NCBI GenBank assembly: GCA_035609245.1
Contig: CP141202.1
Span: forward strand, 2,232,001 to 2,296,000
Source: Bacteroidales bacterium MB20-C3-3
GTDB taxonomy: Bacteria; Bacteroidota; Bacteroidia; Bacteroidales; UBA932
Direction: 5' to 3'
Length of the DNA: 64,000 nt
Shown here: piece after piece, positions 24,787-33,193 of the stretch
Numbering within the stretch: position 1 is the first letter of the stretch
Layout: every line of letters begins with the position of its first letter
Position numbers and translations under genes: made by a program
Notes under the pieces: model-generated
The model's input: only the letters and a program-made list of their open reading frames with translations
What the model was told of the DNA's origin: nothing
The model's database searches: none

Positions 24787-27700
24787 ATGAGAAACTTAAA
24801 GAAACTATTTTTTGCAGCCATTCTGGTTGCCACATCTGCATTTTTTGCTACGGGAGCTGTTGCTGCTGAGCAAAAAGAGGCCAGATTGATGAGATTCCCT
24901 GATATTAAGGGAGATAAAATTGTCTTTTCTTACGCCGGTGATCTTTACATCACATCTTCTAAAGGCGGTGAGGCGAGAAGATTGACATCTTCAATAGGTT
25001 ATGAGATGTTTGCAAAATTTTCTCCTGATGGTAAGATGATTGCCTTTACGGGTCAGTATGATGGTAATACAGAGGTTTATGTTATCCCGGTTGAGGGTGG
25101 TGAGCCAAAGAGGTTAACTTTTACTGCTACGCTTGGAAGAGATGATATAGGAGACAGAATGGGCCCAAATAATATTGTAATGGACTGGACTCCTGATGGT
25201 AAAAAGATTTTATACAGAACAAGATCTTATACATTTAATGATTTTACCGGCCAGCTTATGATGGTTCCGGCAGATGGAGGCCTCTCTGAAAGAGTGCCTC
25301 TCAAAAACGGTGGATTTGCAAATTTCTCTCCTGATGGAAAAGAGTTGGCCTATAACTATATATTCAGAGAATTCCGCTCATGGAAAAGATATGAAGGGGG
25401 AATGGCTGACGATATCCGCATTTTTAATTTCCAGACTAAAGAGTCTAAAAAAATCACAGATAATGTGAATCAGGATGTTTTTCCAATGTGGTCACCTGAT
25501 GGAGGAAAGGTATATTACGCCTCTGACAGAGATAGCTATATGAATATTTATGAATATGATGTTAAAGCCGGCAGCACAAAACAGATTACCAGCTATAAAG
25601 AGTATGATGTTAAGTTCCCGTCTGCAGGTGATAATTATATAGTGTATGAGAATGGAGGTTTCATTCATAAACTGGATATGAATACCGGAAAATGGGAGAA
25701 GTTAAGTGTTTCAATAAATAATGACATCGCATGGTCTCGTCCTGAGTGGAAAGATCTCTCCGCCAGTATAAGGTCTATGTCAATTTCACCTAATGGAGAG
25801 AGACTACTCGGCGTTGCCAGGGGAGATATATTCTCGATTCCTGCAAAAAAGGGTATAACATATAATCTCACAAATTCATCTGATGCTAATGATAAAACAG
25901 CTGACTGGTCTCCTGACGGAAATGGTTATGCTTATGTTTCTGATAAGGATGGTGAGTTTAATATTTGGTATGTAGACTCAAAGGGTAAAGAGAGAAAACT
26001 GACTAATGTTAAGACTCATATTCTGGGATTCGAGTGGTCTCCGGATGCAAAGAGAATTGCTTGGAGTGAGAAGATGAATACACTCAACATTCTTGATGTT
26101 GCCACAGGCAAAAATAGTGTTGTGGAAAAATCAGATATTAGTCCGATGAATGACTATAGCTGGTCTCCTGACAGTAAATACATTGTTTACACCCGCCCAG
26201 GCAAAGGTGTTAACACTATTATTCTCTACAACTCTCAGAGCGGAGAGAAAGTTCAGTTAACCGATGAGTGGTACAACTCATCCTCAGCAAATTTCAGTAA
26301 GGACGGTAAGTATATCCTCTTCTCATCGGCCAGGACATTCAGCCCTACTTATGGTCAGACCGAGTGGAACCATGTTTATACAAACATGAATAAGGTCTAT
26401 ATCCTTCCTCTGGCTAAAGATGCCGATATCCCTTTTGCACTTAAGAATGACACTGTTGCTGTTGTTGAACCGGTTAAAGCTCCGGCTGCTGATCAGAAGA
26501 AACCGGAAACTCCTAAAAAGGGGGATATCCAGTATGATTTTACAAACCTGAAATCAAGAATCATTGAACTTCCTGTTGAAGCGGGTTTCTACGGAAATAT
26601 TCATATGATTGGCAATAATGTATACTACAGCACTAGAGGTGGTATGAAGATGTATGACCTGGATAACAGAAAGGAGACCGAACTTAAGGCAAATATTATC
26701 TTCTCTGCCGGATATAAGAAGGCTCTTGCGATTGCAGGAAGAAATATGCAGGTAATAGATATACCAAAGGGCCCTGTTACAGTTTCAACATCTATTTCCC
26801 TGGCAGGTGTTAAAAAACTTGTTAACTATCATCAGGAGTGGATGCAGATTTACAATGAGAGCTGGAGACAGATGAGGGATTATTTCTATGCGAAAAATAT
26901 GCACGGAGTTGACTGGAACAAAATCCAGAAAAGATATGCTCAGCTTGTTCCTCATATTAACCACCGCTCAGATCTGGCATATATAATCGGCGAAATGATT
27001 GGTGAGCTTAATGTTGGCCATGCATACTCTCAAAACGGGGAGCATCCTGAGGCTCCAAGAGTAAATATGGGTCTTCTTGGCGCAGAATTCTCAAAAGATA
27101 AATCAGGCTTCTTCAAAATTGAGAAGATAATTGAGGGTGCTAACTGGAGTAAAGAGACCAGATCTCCTCTTACTATGCCTGGACTTGGAGTTAAAGAGGG
27201 AGATTTTATAGTTTCAATAAATGGCCGCTCTTTAAAAGAGACTAATGATATTTATGAATATCTGGCAGGTACAGCTAACTCAATTGTTGAACTTGAGATT
27301 AATACCAAACCGGAGATTGCCGGTTCCAGAAAAATTCTGGTTGAGCCAATTTCAGATGAGTCAAGACTCAGATATTTCAGCTGGGTTCAGAATAACATAA
27401 GAAAAGTGAGTGAGGCTACTAATGGAGAGGTAGGTTATATCCATATTCCTGATATGGGAGTACCCGGCCTTAATGAGTTTGTAAAACACTATTATCCTCA
27501 GCTGACAAAGAGGGCTCTGATTATTGACGACAGAGGCAACGGAGGTGGAAATGTTTCTCCAATGATTACTGAGAGATTGCAGAGAACAATAACATACTTC
27601 TCTATGCACACAAATCAGAAGGAGGGAGATGTAAACCCTGTGGGTACTTTCCAGGGTCCTAAAGTGCTTCTTGTAAATGAATACTCAGCATCAGACGGAG

Positions 27701-28041
27701 ACCTTTTCCCTTACAGATTTAAACATAATAAACTGGGGACAGTTATAGGTCGTCGCACCTGGGGAGGAGTAGTTGGTTATAGCGGAAGTATCCCCGTAGT
27801 TGACGGAGGTTCAATTGTTACACCATCATACGCTCCATTTGCTGCTGACGGAAGCGGCTGGATCATTGAGGGTACAGGTGTGACTCCGGATATTGAGATC
27901 TTTAATGATCCTTATAAAGAGTTTATGGGAGAAGACGAGCAGCTTAATAAGGCGCTTGAGGTTGTTAAAAAGCAGATGAAAGAGTATAAATATCTGCCTG
28001 CAACATTACCTCCGTTTCCGGACAAAAGTCCAAAAAAATAG
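24787..28041 (+). CDS. Tricorn-like S41 peptidase
   Basis: A 1084-residue exported protease. A signal peptide is present (MRNLKKLFFAAILVATSAFF, cleavage near AVAA). The N-terminal half is a TolB/tricorn beta-propeller with repeated WSPDGKKI(A/L)Y units (about 40-560). After a linker with Pro/Lys-rich sequence (about 560-600) come a second propeller-like segment, a tricorn C1 helical domain (about 690-760), a PDZ domain (about 770-860) and the S41 catalytic domain. The nucleophile is Ser969 in YSASDGD, followed by Asp as in tricorn. Tricorn homologues break down peptides; this one would act in the periplasm. It is a single gene with its own terminator. Confidence 0.85.
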   Translation: MRNLKKLFFAAILVATSAFFATGAVAAEQKEARLMRFPDIKGDKIVFSYAGDLYITSSKGGEARRLTSSIGYEMFAKFSPDGKMIAFTGQYDGNTEVYVIPVEGGEPKRLTFTATLGRDDIGDRMGPNNIVMDWTPDGKKILYRTRSYTFNDFTGQLMMVPADGGLSERVPLKNGGFANFSPDGKELAYNYIFREFRSWKRYEGGMADDIRIFNFQTKESKKITDNVNQDVFPMWSPDGGKVYYASDRDSYMNIYEYDVKAGSTKQITSYKEYDVKFPSAGDNYIVYENGGFIHKLDMNTGKWEKLSVSINNDIAWSRPEWKDLSASIRSMSISPNGERLLGVARGDIFSIPAKKGITYNLTNSSDANDKTADWSPDGNGYAYVSDKDGEFNIWYVDSKGKERKLTNVKTHILGFEWSPDAKRIAWSEKMNTLNILDVATGKNSVVEKSDISPMNDYSWSPDSKYIVYTRPGKGVNTIILYNSQSGEKVQLTDEWYNSSSANFSKDGKYILFSSARTFSPTYGQTEWNHVYTNMNKVYILPLAKDADIPFALKNDTVAVVEPVKAPAADQKKPETPKKGDIQYDFTNLKSRIIELPVEAGFYGNIHMIGNNVYYSTRGGMKMYDLDNRKETELKANIIFSAGYKKALAIAGRNMQVIDIPKGPVTVSTSISLAGVKKLVNYHQEWMQIYNESWRQMRDYFYAKNMHGVDWNKIQKRYAQLVPHINHRSDLAYIIGEMIGELNVGHAYSQNGEHPEAPRVNMGLLGAEFSKDKSGFFKIEKIIEGANWSKETRSPLTMPGLGVKEGDFIVSINGRSLKETNDIYEYLAGTANSIVELEINTKPEIAGSRKILVEPISDESRLRYFSWVQNNIRKVSEATNGEVGYIHIPDMGVPGLNEFVKHYYPQLTKRALIIDDRGNGGGNVSPMITERLQRTITYFSMHTNQKEGDVNPVGTFQGPKVLLVNEYSASDGDLFPYRFKHNKLGTVIGRRTWGGVVGYSGSIPVVDGGSIVTPSYAPFAADGSGWIIEGTGVTPDIEIFNDPYKEFMGEDEQLNKALEVVKKQMKEYKYLPATLPPFPDKSPKK

Positions 28042-28059
28042 TTTAGTTTGGTTGATTCC

Positions 28060-28092
28060 GAGGGCGGCTGATTGGCCGCCCTCTCTATTTTA
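28060..28092 (+). terminator. Rho-independent terminator after the tricorn-like gene
   Basis: GAGGGCGGC (28060-28068) pairs perfectly with GCCGCCCTC (28075-28083) around TGATTG and is followed by TCTATTTTA. The 9-bp stem is strong and the T-tract is imperfect. Confidence 0.7.
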
Positions 28093-28139
28093 CTCTTGGC
28101 AAAGTAATTGCAGTGGAAGGCTTTGTTAATTTCCCAGCC

Positions 28140-29432
28140 ATGAAAAGATTAATAATTCTTGTAATTCTTGTATTGACAGCAGGTCAGATAGTTGCTCAGT
28201 ATGATGTTAATTCTCTTTATATCAGGATTCAGAACGGGGAGAGCAGAGATGTTGCCCGGGAGTTAAATCCACTGTTAAAAGATTCTCTATTCAGAGACCC
28301 TTTAGTATTAACTCTGCTGGGTGATTCATGGAGAAACCAGTTTGAGTATTCACAAGCTCTTCAGGCTTACAAAAGAGTACTGCAAATAGACTCATCCAAT
28401 TTGCGGGCGATGGAATCGGCCTCTGATATGTACTCTATGCTGGGTGAGACAGGAAGTTCTAAACAACTACTGGTTAAGCTAAGTAAGATTGATACTACAA
28501 ATATCAGGATCCTGAATAAACTGGCTCAGACAATGCAGTCCCAGCAGGATACAAGAGAGGCTGTCAACCTCTATAAACGACTCATGAGACTAGGCGGTTC
28601 CGGCTACAATACTGTAAAGAGTCTTGCCGATTGTTACTGGTTGCTGGGTAAAAGGGATAGTGCCGAGGTCTATTATAAAGTGGCCGACTTTGTAAATGGA
28701 AAGAGTGTTGCCACAAAACTTAACCTTAGCCAGATTGCTTATATAAATAAAGATTTAAGCAGTGCCAGGATTTATGCGCTAAGAGGTGTTGAACTTGACT
28801 CAACCTATCTGCCATTAAGAAAGCAGCTTGGAATGGTTCATTACAGACTTGAGGAGTACAACTCTGCGTTGAATAATTTTAATTACCTCATATTTAAAGG
28901 AGACTCAACTGCTGCTACTCTTAAATATGCCGGAGCATGTAACTTCTTTCTGGGGAACTTTGGTGAATCTGTCCCTTTACTTAAGAGTGTTCTGGAGAGA
29001 GATTCATCTGATACAGAGGCTATGTTTTATCTTGGCTCATCTCTGAGTCACAAAGGAGATTCTCAGGAGGCAATTAATGTCTTTAACGAAATAATGGATT
29101 TAGTTCAGCCGGATCCGGTATTGCTTTACAAACTATATAATCAGCTGGGAATTGCATATTCGGCACTTGAAAAATTGCAGCTTTCATATGATTCGTTTGC
29201 AGAGGCATACAGGCTTAATCCCGGTGATAATAAGTTGATTTTTCAAATGGCTATGGTAAGGGGCGGATTTAAAGATAAAGGCAGTCTCACCGAGGCAAAA
29301 TCTCTTCTTGAAAAATATCTCGAATCTATTGCTGGTAAAGGGAGTAACCTTTCGGCAGAAGAGGTCATCCTTAGAGAGAGGGCAAAAATGTATATAGAGA
29401 GAATAAGCGAGGAGTTATTTATGAACGAGTGA
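28140..29432 (+). CDS. Exported tetratricopeptide-repeat protein
   Basis: The start at 28140 gives 430 residues with a clear signal peptide (MKRLIILVILVLTAGQIVAQ). A longer frame from 28113 would put nine residues before it. The rest consists of roughly nine to ten TPR motifs, e.g. YSQALQAYKRVLQIDSSNLRA, REAVNLYKRLMRLGGSGYNT and LSYDSFAEAYRLNPGD. It is therefore a periplasmic protein-interaction scaffold of unknown partner. It converges with, and overlaps by 14 bp, the HlyD gene of the peptide-export operon. Whether it belongs to that system is open. Confidence 0.8.
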   Translation: MKRLIILVILVLTAGQIVAQYDVNSLYIRIQNGESRDVARELNPLLKDSLFRDPLVLTLLGDSWRNQFEYSQALQAYKRVLQIDSSNLRAMESASDMYSMLGETGSSKQLLVKLSKIDTTNIRILNKLAQTMQSQQDTREAVNLYKRLMRLGGSGYNTVKSLADCYWLLGKRDSAEVYYKVADFVNGKSVATKLNLSQIAYINKDLSSARIYALRGVELDSTYLPLRKQLGMVHYRLEEYNSALNNFNYLIFKGDSTAATLKYAGACNFFLGNFGESVPLLKSVLERDSSDTEAMFYLGSSLSHKGDSQEAINVFNEIMDLVQPDPVLLYKLYNQLGIAYSALEKLQLSYDSFAEAYRLNPGDNKLIFQMAMVRGGFKDKGSLTEAKSLLEKYLESIAGKGSNLSAEEVILRERAKMYIERISEELFMNE

Positions 29433-30738
29433 CCCGCTCAAGCATATGTCTAATCGGATAGATAATTCTTTTAAGGGCACTAATGTCAGTTGTTATAATC
29501 TCAGCTACTCCTGTCATCTCTTCGCTTGAGGGTATCTCAATTTTATATCCGGTCACAAGTTTTCTCGGAAATTGTACTGTAACAATATAGACTGTTTTAT
29601 TATCAATTACTGCAGGAACCTCAGAAATCCCCTCAACCGAATCTGTTACCATTCCATATTCCAGATATGGATAATTGTCAATTTTAACATTTACCTTCTG
29701 ACCAATTTTAACTTTTCCTGCACCATGTACAGGAATGTATATTTTACCAATCACTTTTGTCTCTCCACTTGGTATTACTGTAGCCACTACCTCTCCAATA
29801 CCAATATTCTGATTTTTATCCCAAAATTTTGAGAGTGAAATTCTCCCCTCAACAGGACTCTTCAACAGATAGCTCTTCTCCCATGCTGAAACAGATGATC
29901 TTAGATTATCAAGCTTTGATTTGATTGATCTGTGAAAATCTCGGATACCTTTTAATCTCTCCTCTTCAAGATCAAATATTGTTTGTTCTGCCTGCTCAAC
30001 CTGAATATTGAGATTATTAAAAGAGGTGTATTGATTTTCATATTGATTAACGGCCTCAAGCCACTCCTTCCTGCTCCTCTCCAACTCAGAAGTAGATATC
30101 GCATTTTGAGTATAAAGAGTAGAATCTCTCTCCCAGTTCTTTCTTGATAATTTACTCCTCTCCACTGAGAGTGCAAGTTGCCTTGACGAGGCCGATACCT
30201 GCATCTTCTGAAATTTTATCTGACTGCGAATCCTCTCGGCTTTTCTTCTGTGATAATTGTTTTTTACAAATGCGTTATACTCTGAGATCACTGAATAGAG
30301 AGAGGTATAATCCTCCTGAAGCTCTCCTAAATGAGTCCCAAACATAGAGGCTAATCTTATTTCTGAATCCCCTCCCCTTAGAAGAGATGCCTCTACAGAA
30401 TCTGCCCTCTCTGATAATTTGAAATATGCATCAAGATCTGTTGTATTCTCAATAACAGCTATTATCTGATCTTTTTTTACACTCTCGTGATCTCTTACAA
30501 AAAAAGATGTAAGCCTGCCACTGCTTCTTGTAAGAATTTTTACCGGCATATTCTCGGATGATATTGTTATTGGTGCAACAATCTTATCCGGATATTTAAA
30601 TATTAGACTTCCCGCCAACAGGAAAATAATTAATATCATTATCCCTGTTATACCCCATCTGATAATCCAGCCCGGAGGTCTTCTCAGAATATCGGTTACT
30701 TCGTCTGATCGTAATTCAATGTTTGGCCTGTTCTCCAT
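29419..30738 (-). CDS. HlyD-family adaptor of peptide exporter
   Basis: A 439-residue membrane-fusion protein with a cytoplasmic N-tail, one transmembrane helix (about 29-49), an N-terminal half-lipoyl strand (VKILTRSSGRLTSFFVRDHESVKKDQ), a long coiled coil (about 100-290) and a second half-lipoyl plus beta-barrel (SPVEGRISLSKF, VHGAGKVKIGQKVNVKIDNYP). It pairs with the C39 ABC transporter: the ATG shares a base with the transporter stop codon (TGATG), so translation is coupled. It would conduct peptide through the periplasm, but no dedicated outer-membrane channel is encoded nearby, so a general TolC-like protein may be used. Confidence 0.88.
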   Translation of the reverse strand: MENRPNIELRSDEVTDILRRPPGWIIRWGITGIMILIIFLLAGSLIFKYPDKIVAPITISSENMPVKILTRSSGRLTSFFVRDHESVKKDQIIAVIENTTDLDAYFKLSERADSVEASLLRGGDSEIRLASMFGTHLGELQEDYTSLYSVISEYNAFVKNNYHRRKAERIRSQIKFQKMQVSASSRQLALSVERSKLSRKNWERDSTLYTQNAISTSELERSRKEWLEAVNQYENQYTSFNNLNIQVEQAEQTIFDLEEERLKGIRDFHRSIKSKLDNLRSSVSAWEKSYLLKSPVEGRISLSKFWDKNQNIGIGEVVATVIPSGETKVIGKIYIPVHGAGKVKIGQKVNVKIDNYPYLEYGMVTDSVEGISEVPAVIDNKTVYIVTVQFPRKLVTGYKIEIPSSEEMTGVAEIITTDISALKRIIYPIRHMLERVTRS

Positions 30739-32936
30739 CAGTTACCCAGTTCTAGTTGGTTTTTAACCAACCTGTAGTACTCTCCTCTCTTTTCTGTCAA
30801 CTCGTGATGAGTTCCCTGTTCAATAATCCTTCCCCTGTCCAGGACTATGATGTTATCTGCATTTCGCACAGTACTAAGCCTGTGCGCTACTACTACTACG
30901 GTTCTCCCTTTGAAGAACTCTGCGAGATTCTCCATGATAACCTTCTCGTTGTTTGCGTCAAGTGCGTTTGTTGCCTCATCAAAAAACAGAAACTGAGGAT
31001 TTTTATAAACAGCTCGTGCTATAAGAATCCTCTGTTTCTGTCCCTGACTTGTGCCAAAGCCCTCCTGTCCGATTTTTGTATTATAATTCAGAGGGAGGTT
31101 TTCAATAAAGGAGCCGATATTTGCTATGGAAACGGCTCTTTGAAGTCCCTCTTTGTCAATATACTCATCGCCGGGGGCAATGTTGTTTGCTATGGTGTCT
31201 GAAAAAATGAATCCCTCTTGCATTACCACTCCGCAGGTTCTTCTCCACTCCTTCATACTAAATGAGGTGAGTGCAGTGGAGCCTATCTCTATCTTCCCCA
31301 TCAGAGGCTGATAGAAGCCGAGCATTAGTTTAATAAGTGTTGTTTTACCGCTTCCGCTGGCACCAACAATTGCTGTTGTTTTTCCATGCGGAATCTCCAG
31401 ATTTATAGAGTTGAGAACGGTTGGAGAACCCGCTCCGTCATATTTGAATGAGAGATCAGTAATCCTGATTCCGCACTCTTTTGGTATCTCTGAAATAAGT
31501 GGAGTTGAAGGGTCATCCTCATCCCTTTTTGTATGAATTTCAGATAACCTCTCAAGGCTTATTCTTGCGTCCTGTGTTTGCTGAATAAAGCCAATTATAA
31601 GATTAACAGGAGAGTTAAGCTGTCCAATTATATATTGAACAGAGAGCATCATACCCAGTGTAAGATCTCCTGAAATAACAGCATTTGCTGCTATAAATGT
31701 TACAATTATATTCTTAAGCTGATTAATCAGAGTTCCACCTGCCTCCTGATATTGACCCAAAGCCAGACCTTTAAGACCGAGATTAAATAATTTAGCCTGT
31801 ATTCTCTCCCATTCCCACCGTTTCTGTTTCTCGCAAGAGTTTAGTTTTATCTCTTGCATTCCGGTAATTAATTGAATGAGTGAGCTTTGATTTGCTGCAT
31901 TCTGAGCAAATGTGCGGTGGTCAAGCTCTCTCCTCTTCTTCATAAAGAGGTTCACCCACAATATATATAGTGCAGATGCACCAAAAAAGACTGCGAAAAT
32001 GGTAAAATTATAGAATAGTAAAACAGCACCAAACACCACAATATTCATCATAGAGAACAGTATGTTCAATGATGAGCCCGTCAGGAAATTCTGTATTCGC
32101 TTGTGATCGCTTATTCTTTGTAAAAGGTCCCCTGTTGTTTTGGTGTCAAAGAAACCAATGGGAAGCTTCATTAGTTTAATAAGAAAGTCAGAGATAAGAG
32201 ATATATTCACCCGTGTTCCAAGGTGAAGCAATATCCATCCCCTGATAAATTCGACAAAAACCATCCCAAGAGTCAGAGCTAACTGAGCAATAAGGACAAG
32301 CCAGATGAATTTTATGTTTTGAGTGCCAATTCCGATATCAACAATACTTTGAGTCAGAAAAGGCAATATGAGCTGAAGAAGGGACCCGGCTACAAGTCCG
32401 ATTATAAGCTGAGAAATAAGTTGTTTATATGGTTTAACATAAGAGAGCAGAAATCTGAATTTATTTCTGTTTATGCTCTCTCCGGGAGCAAGTCTGAATT
32501 CCGGTGTGGGCTCCAGAATAAGTGCCGCACCCAACTCCTTTCCCCTGGATATTGTTGATATCCATCCATTTCTGAACTCCCTCTCCGAGAATTGATTGAG
32601 CCCTGCTGAAGGATCTGCAACCAATACTTTAAGCCTTTTTCCCCGCCCTTTAAATCCGTGTACAACCATAAAATGGTTCTGATTCCAGTGGATTATGCAG
32701 GGTAGAGTTGATTCCTTAAGGTCTTCAAAGGTAATTTTTACCCCTGTACTTCTAAATCCAATACTCTCCGCGGCTTGGCTAATACCAAGCATAGAGACTC
32801 CCAGTCTGGAAAATTCACTGCGTTTTCTCAGGGTTTCAAGCGAATAGTGCTTTCCGTAATGCATTGCAATCATCCGCAAGCAGGTAGGACCGCAGTCCAT
32901 GGAGTCATGCTGATAAAAGAACGGGAATGATTTCAT
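30738..32936 (-). CDS. C39 peptidase-containing ABC exporter (PCAT)
   Basis: A 732-residue exporter that cuts double-glycine leaders and transports the mature peptide. The N-terminal C39 protease (about 1-130) has Gln9 and catalytic Cys15 (QHDSMDCGPTCL), His88 (NHFMVVHG) and Asp108 (VADPSAG). A six-helix ABC membrane domain covers about 165-450. The nucleotide-binding domain has Walker A GASGSGKTT (about 525), signature TSQGQKQR (about 629, in place of LSGGQ) and Walker B LFFDEATNALD (about 650). The 27-bp gap to the GG-peptide gene upstream indicates a single operon. The intact catalytic triad means leader processing is likely. Confidence 0.93.
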   Translation of the reverse strand: MKSFPFFYQHDSMDCGPTCLRMIAMHYGKHYSLETLRKRSEFSRLGVSMLGISQAAESIGFRSTGVKITFEDLKESTLPCIIHWNQNHFMVVHGFKGRGKRLKVLVADPSAGLNQFSEREFRNGWISTISRGKELGAALILEPTPEFRLAPGESINRNKFRFLLSYVKPYKQLISQLIIGLVAGSLLQLILPFLTQSIVDIGIGTQNIKFIWLVLIAQLALTLGMVFVEFIRGWILLHLGTRVNISLISDFLIKLMKLPIGFFDTKTTGDLLQRISDHKRIQNFLTGSSLNILFSMMNIVVFGAVLLFYNFTIFAVFFGASALYILWVNLFMKKRRELDHRTFAQNAANQSSLIQLITGMQEIKLNSCEKQKRWEWERIQAKLFNLGLKGLALGQYQEAGGTLINQLKNIIVTFIAANAVISGDLTLGMMLSVQYIIGQLNSPVNLIIGFIQQTQDARISLERLSEIHTKRDEDDPSTPLISEIPKECGIRITDLSFKYDGAGSPTVLNSINLEIPHGKTTAIVGASGSGKTTLIKLMLGFYQPLMGKIEIGSTALTSFSMKEWRRTCGVVMQEGFIFSDTIANNIAPGDEYIDKEGLQRAVSIANIGSFIENLPLNYNTKIGQEGFGTSQGQKQRILIARAVYKNPQFLFFDEATNALDANNEKVIMENLAEFFKGRTVVVVAHRLSTVRNADNIIVLDRGRIIEQGTHHELTEKRGEYYRLVKNQLELGN

Positions 32937-32963
32937 GCATTAATTTAAAAAAGTGGGACAAAT

Positions 32964-33083
32964 TTAGTCAAGTATTACTCTAATAATGACATTTCCATCT
33001 TTGTCAACAACGATATCATACTTAATACCACCACAAAGTTGAGCCATCTCTTCAGGAGTCATTACATTTTCATTTGTTTCCAT
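32964..33083 (-). CDS. Double-glycine leader peptide precursor (39 aa)
   Basis: A short gene whose ATG at 33083 and TAA at 32964-32966 enclose 39 residues. The leader is residues 1-19, ending MTPEEMAQLCGG, with the Glu, Met/Leu and Gly-Gly spacing of C39 substrates and similar to Bacteroidales GG leaders. The predicted mature peptide is 20 residues with no Cys, starting IKYDIVV, with a DKDGN turn and ending VIIRVILD. The alternating polarity suggests a beta-hairpin. It lies 27 bp upstream of the C39 exporter gene, so it is the obvious substrate. It may be a bacteriocin, but the absence of Cys and the adjacent histidine kinase favour a signal peptide. The frame was read directly; its expression is unproven. 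Confidence 0.72.
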   Translation of the reverse strand: METNENVMTPEEMAQLCGGIKYDIVVDKDGNVIIRVILD

Positions 33084-33116
33084 AGCAATAATTATTTTTA
33101 GTTCATTTTTTCAATA

Positions 33117-33124
33117 CAAATATG
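33117..33124 (-). promoter_or_regulatory. Candidate -7 element of the peptide operon
   Basis: On the minus strand CATATTTG differs at one base from TAnnTTTG, 33 bp before the peptide start codon. No -33 TTG is found at the proper distance; the 11-bp repeats lie there instead, as expected for a promoter that needs an activator. Confidence 0.35.
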
Positions 33125-33144
33125 ATATGTAAATTTCCCTGAAT

Positions 33145-33181
33145 CCTTTCTGTTTCCTTACATTTTCCTTACTTTTACCTT
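33145..33181. promoter_or_regulatory. Four CCTT repeats at 11-bp spacing, candidate response-regulator box
   Basis: CCTT occurs at 33145, 33156, 33167 and 33178, exactly 11 bp apart; the middle units read TTTCCTTAC. OmpR/PhoB-family regulators bind direct repeats with 11-bp period on one face of the helix, and such a regulator is encoded 1.4 kb away. The array lies between the divergent peptide gene and kinase gene, overlapping the expected -33 region of the peptide operon and ending 12 bp before the kinase start. It could activate export genes and autoregulate the kinase. Confidence 0.6.
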
Positions 33182-33193
33182 AATTTTTAAGGT

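Noticed and set aside
33145-33181. CRISPR-like array
   Set aside because: The repeats are only 4-8 bp with 11-bp period and no spacers of CRISPR length; a regulator site fits far better.
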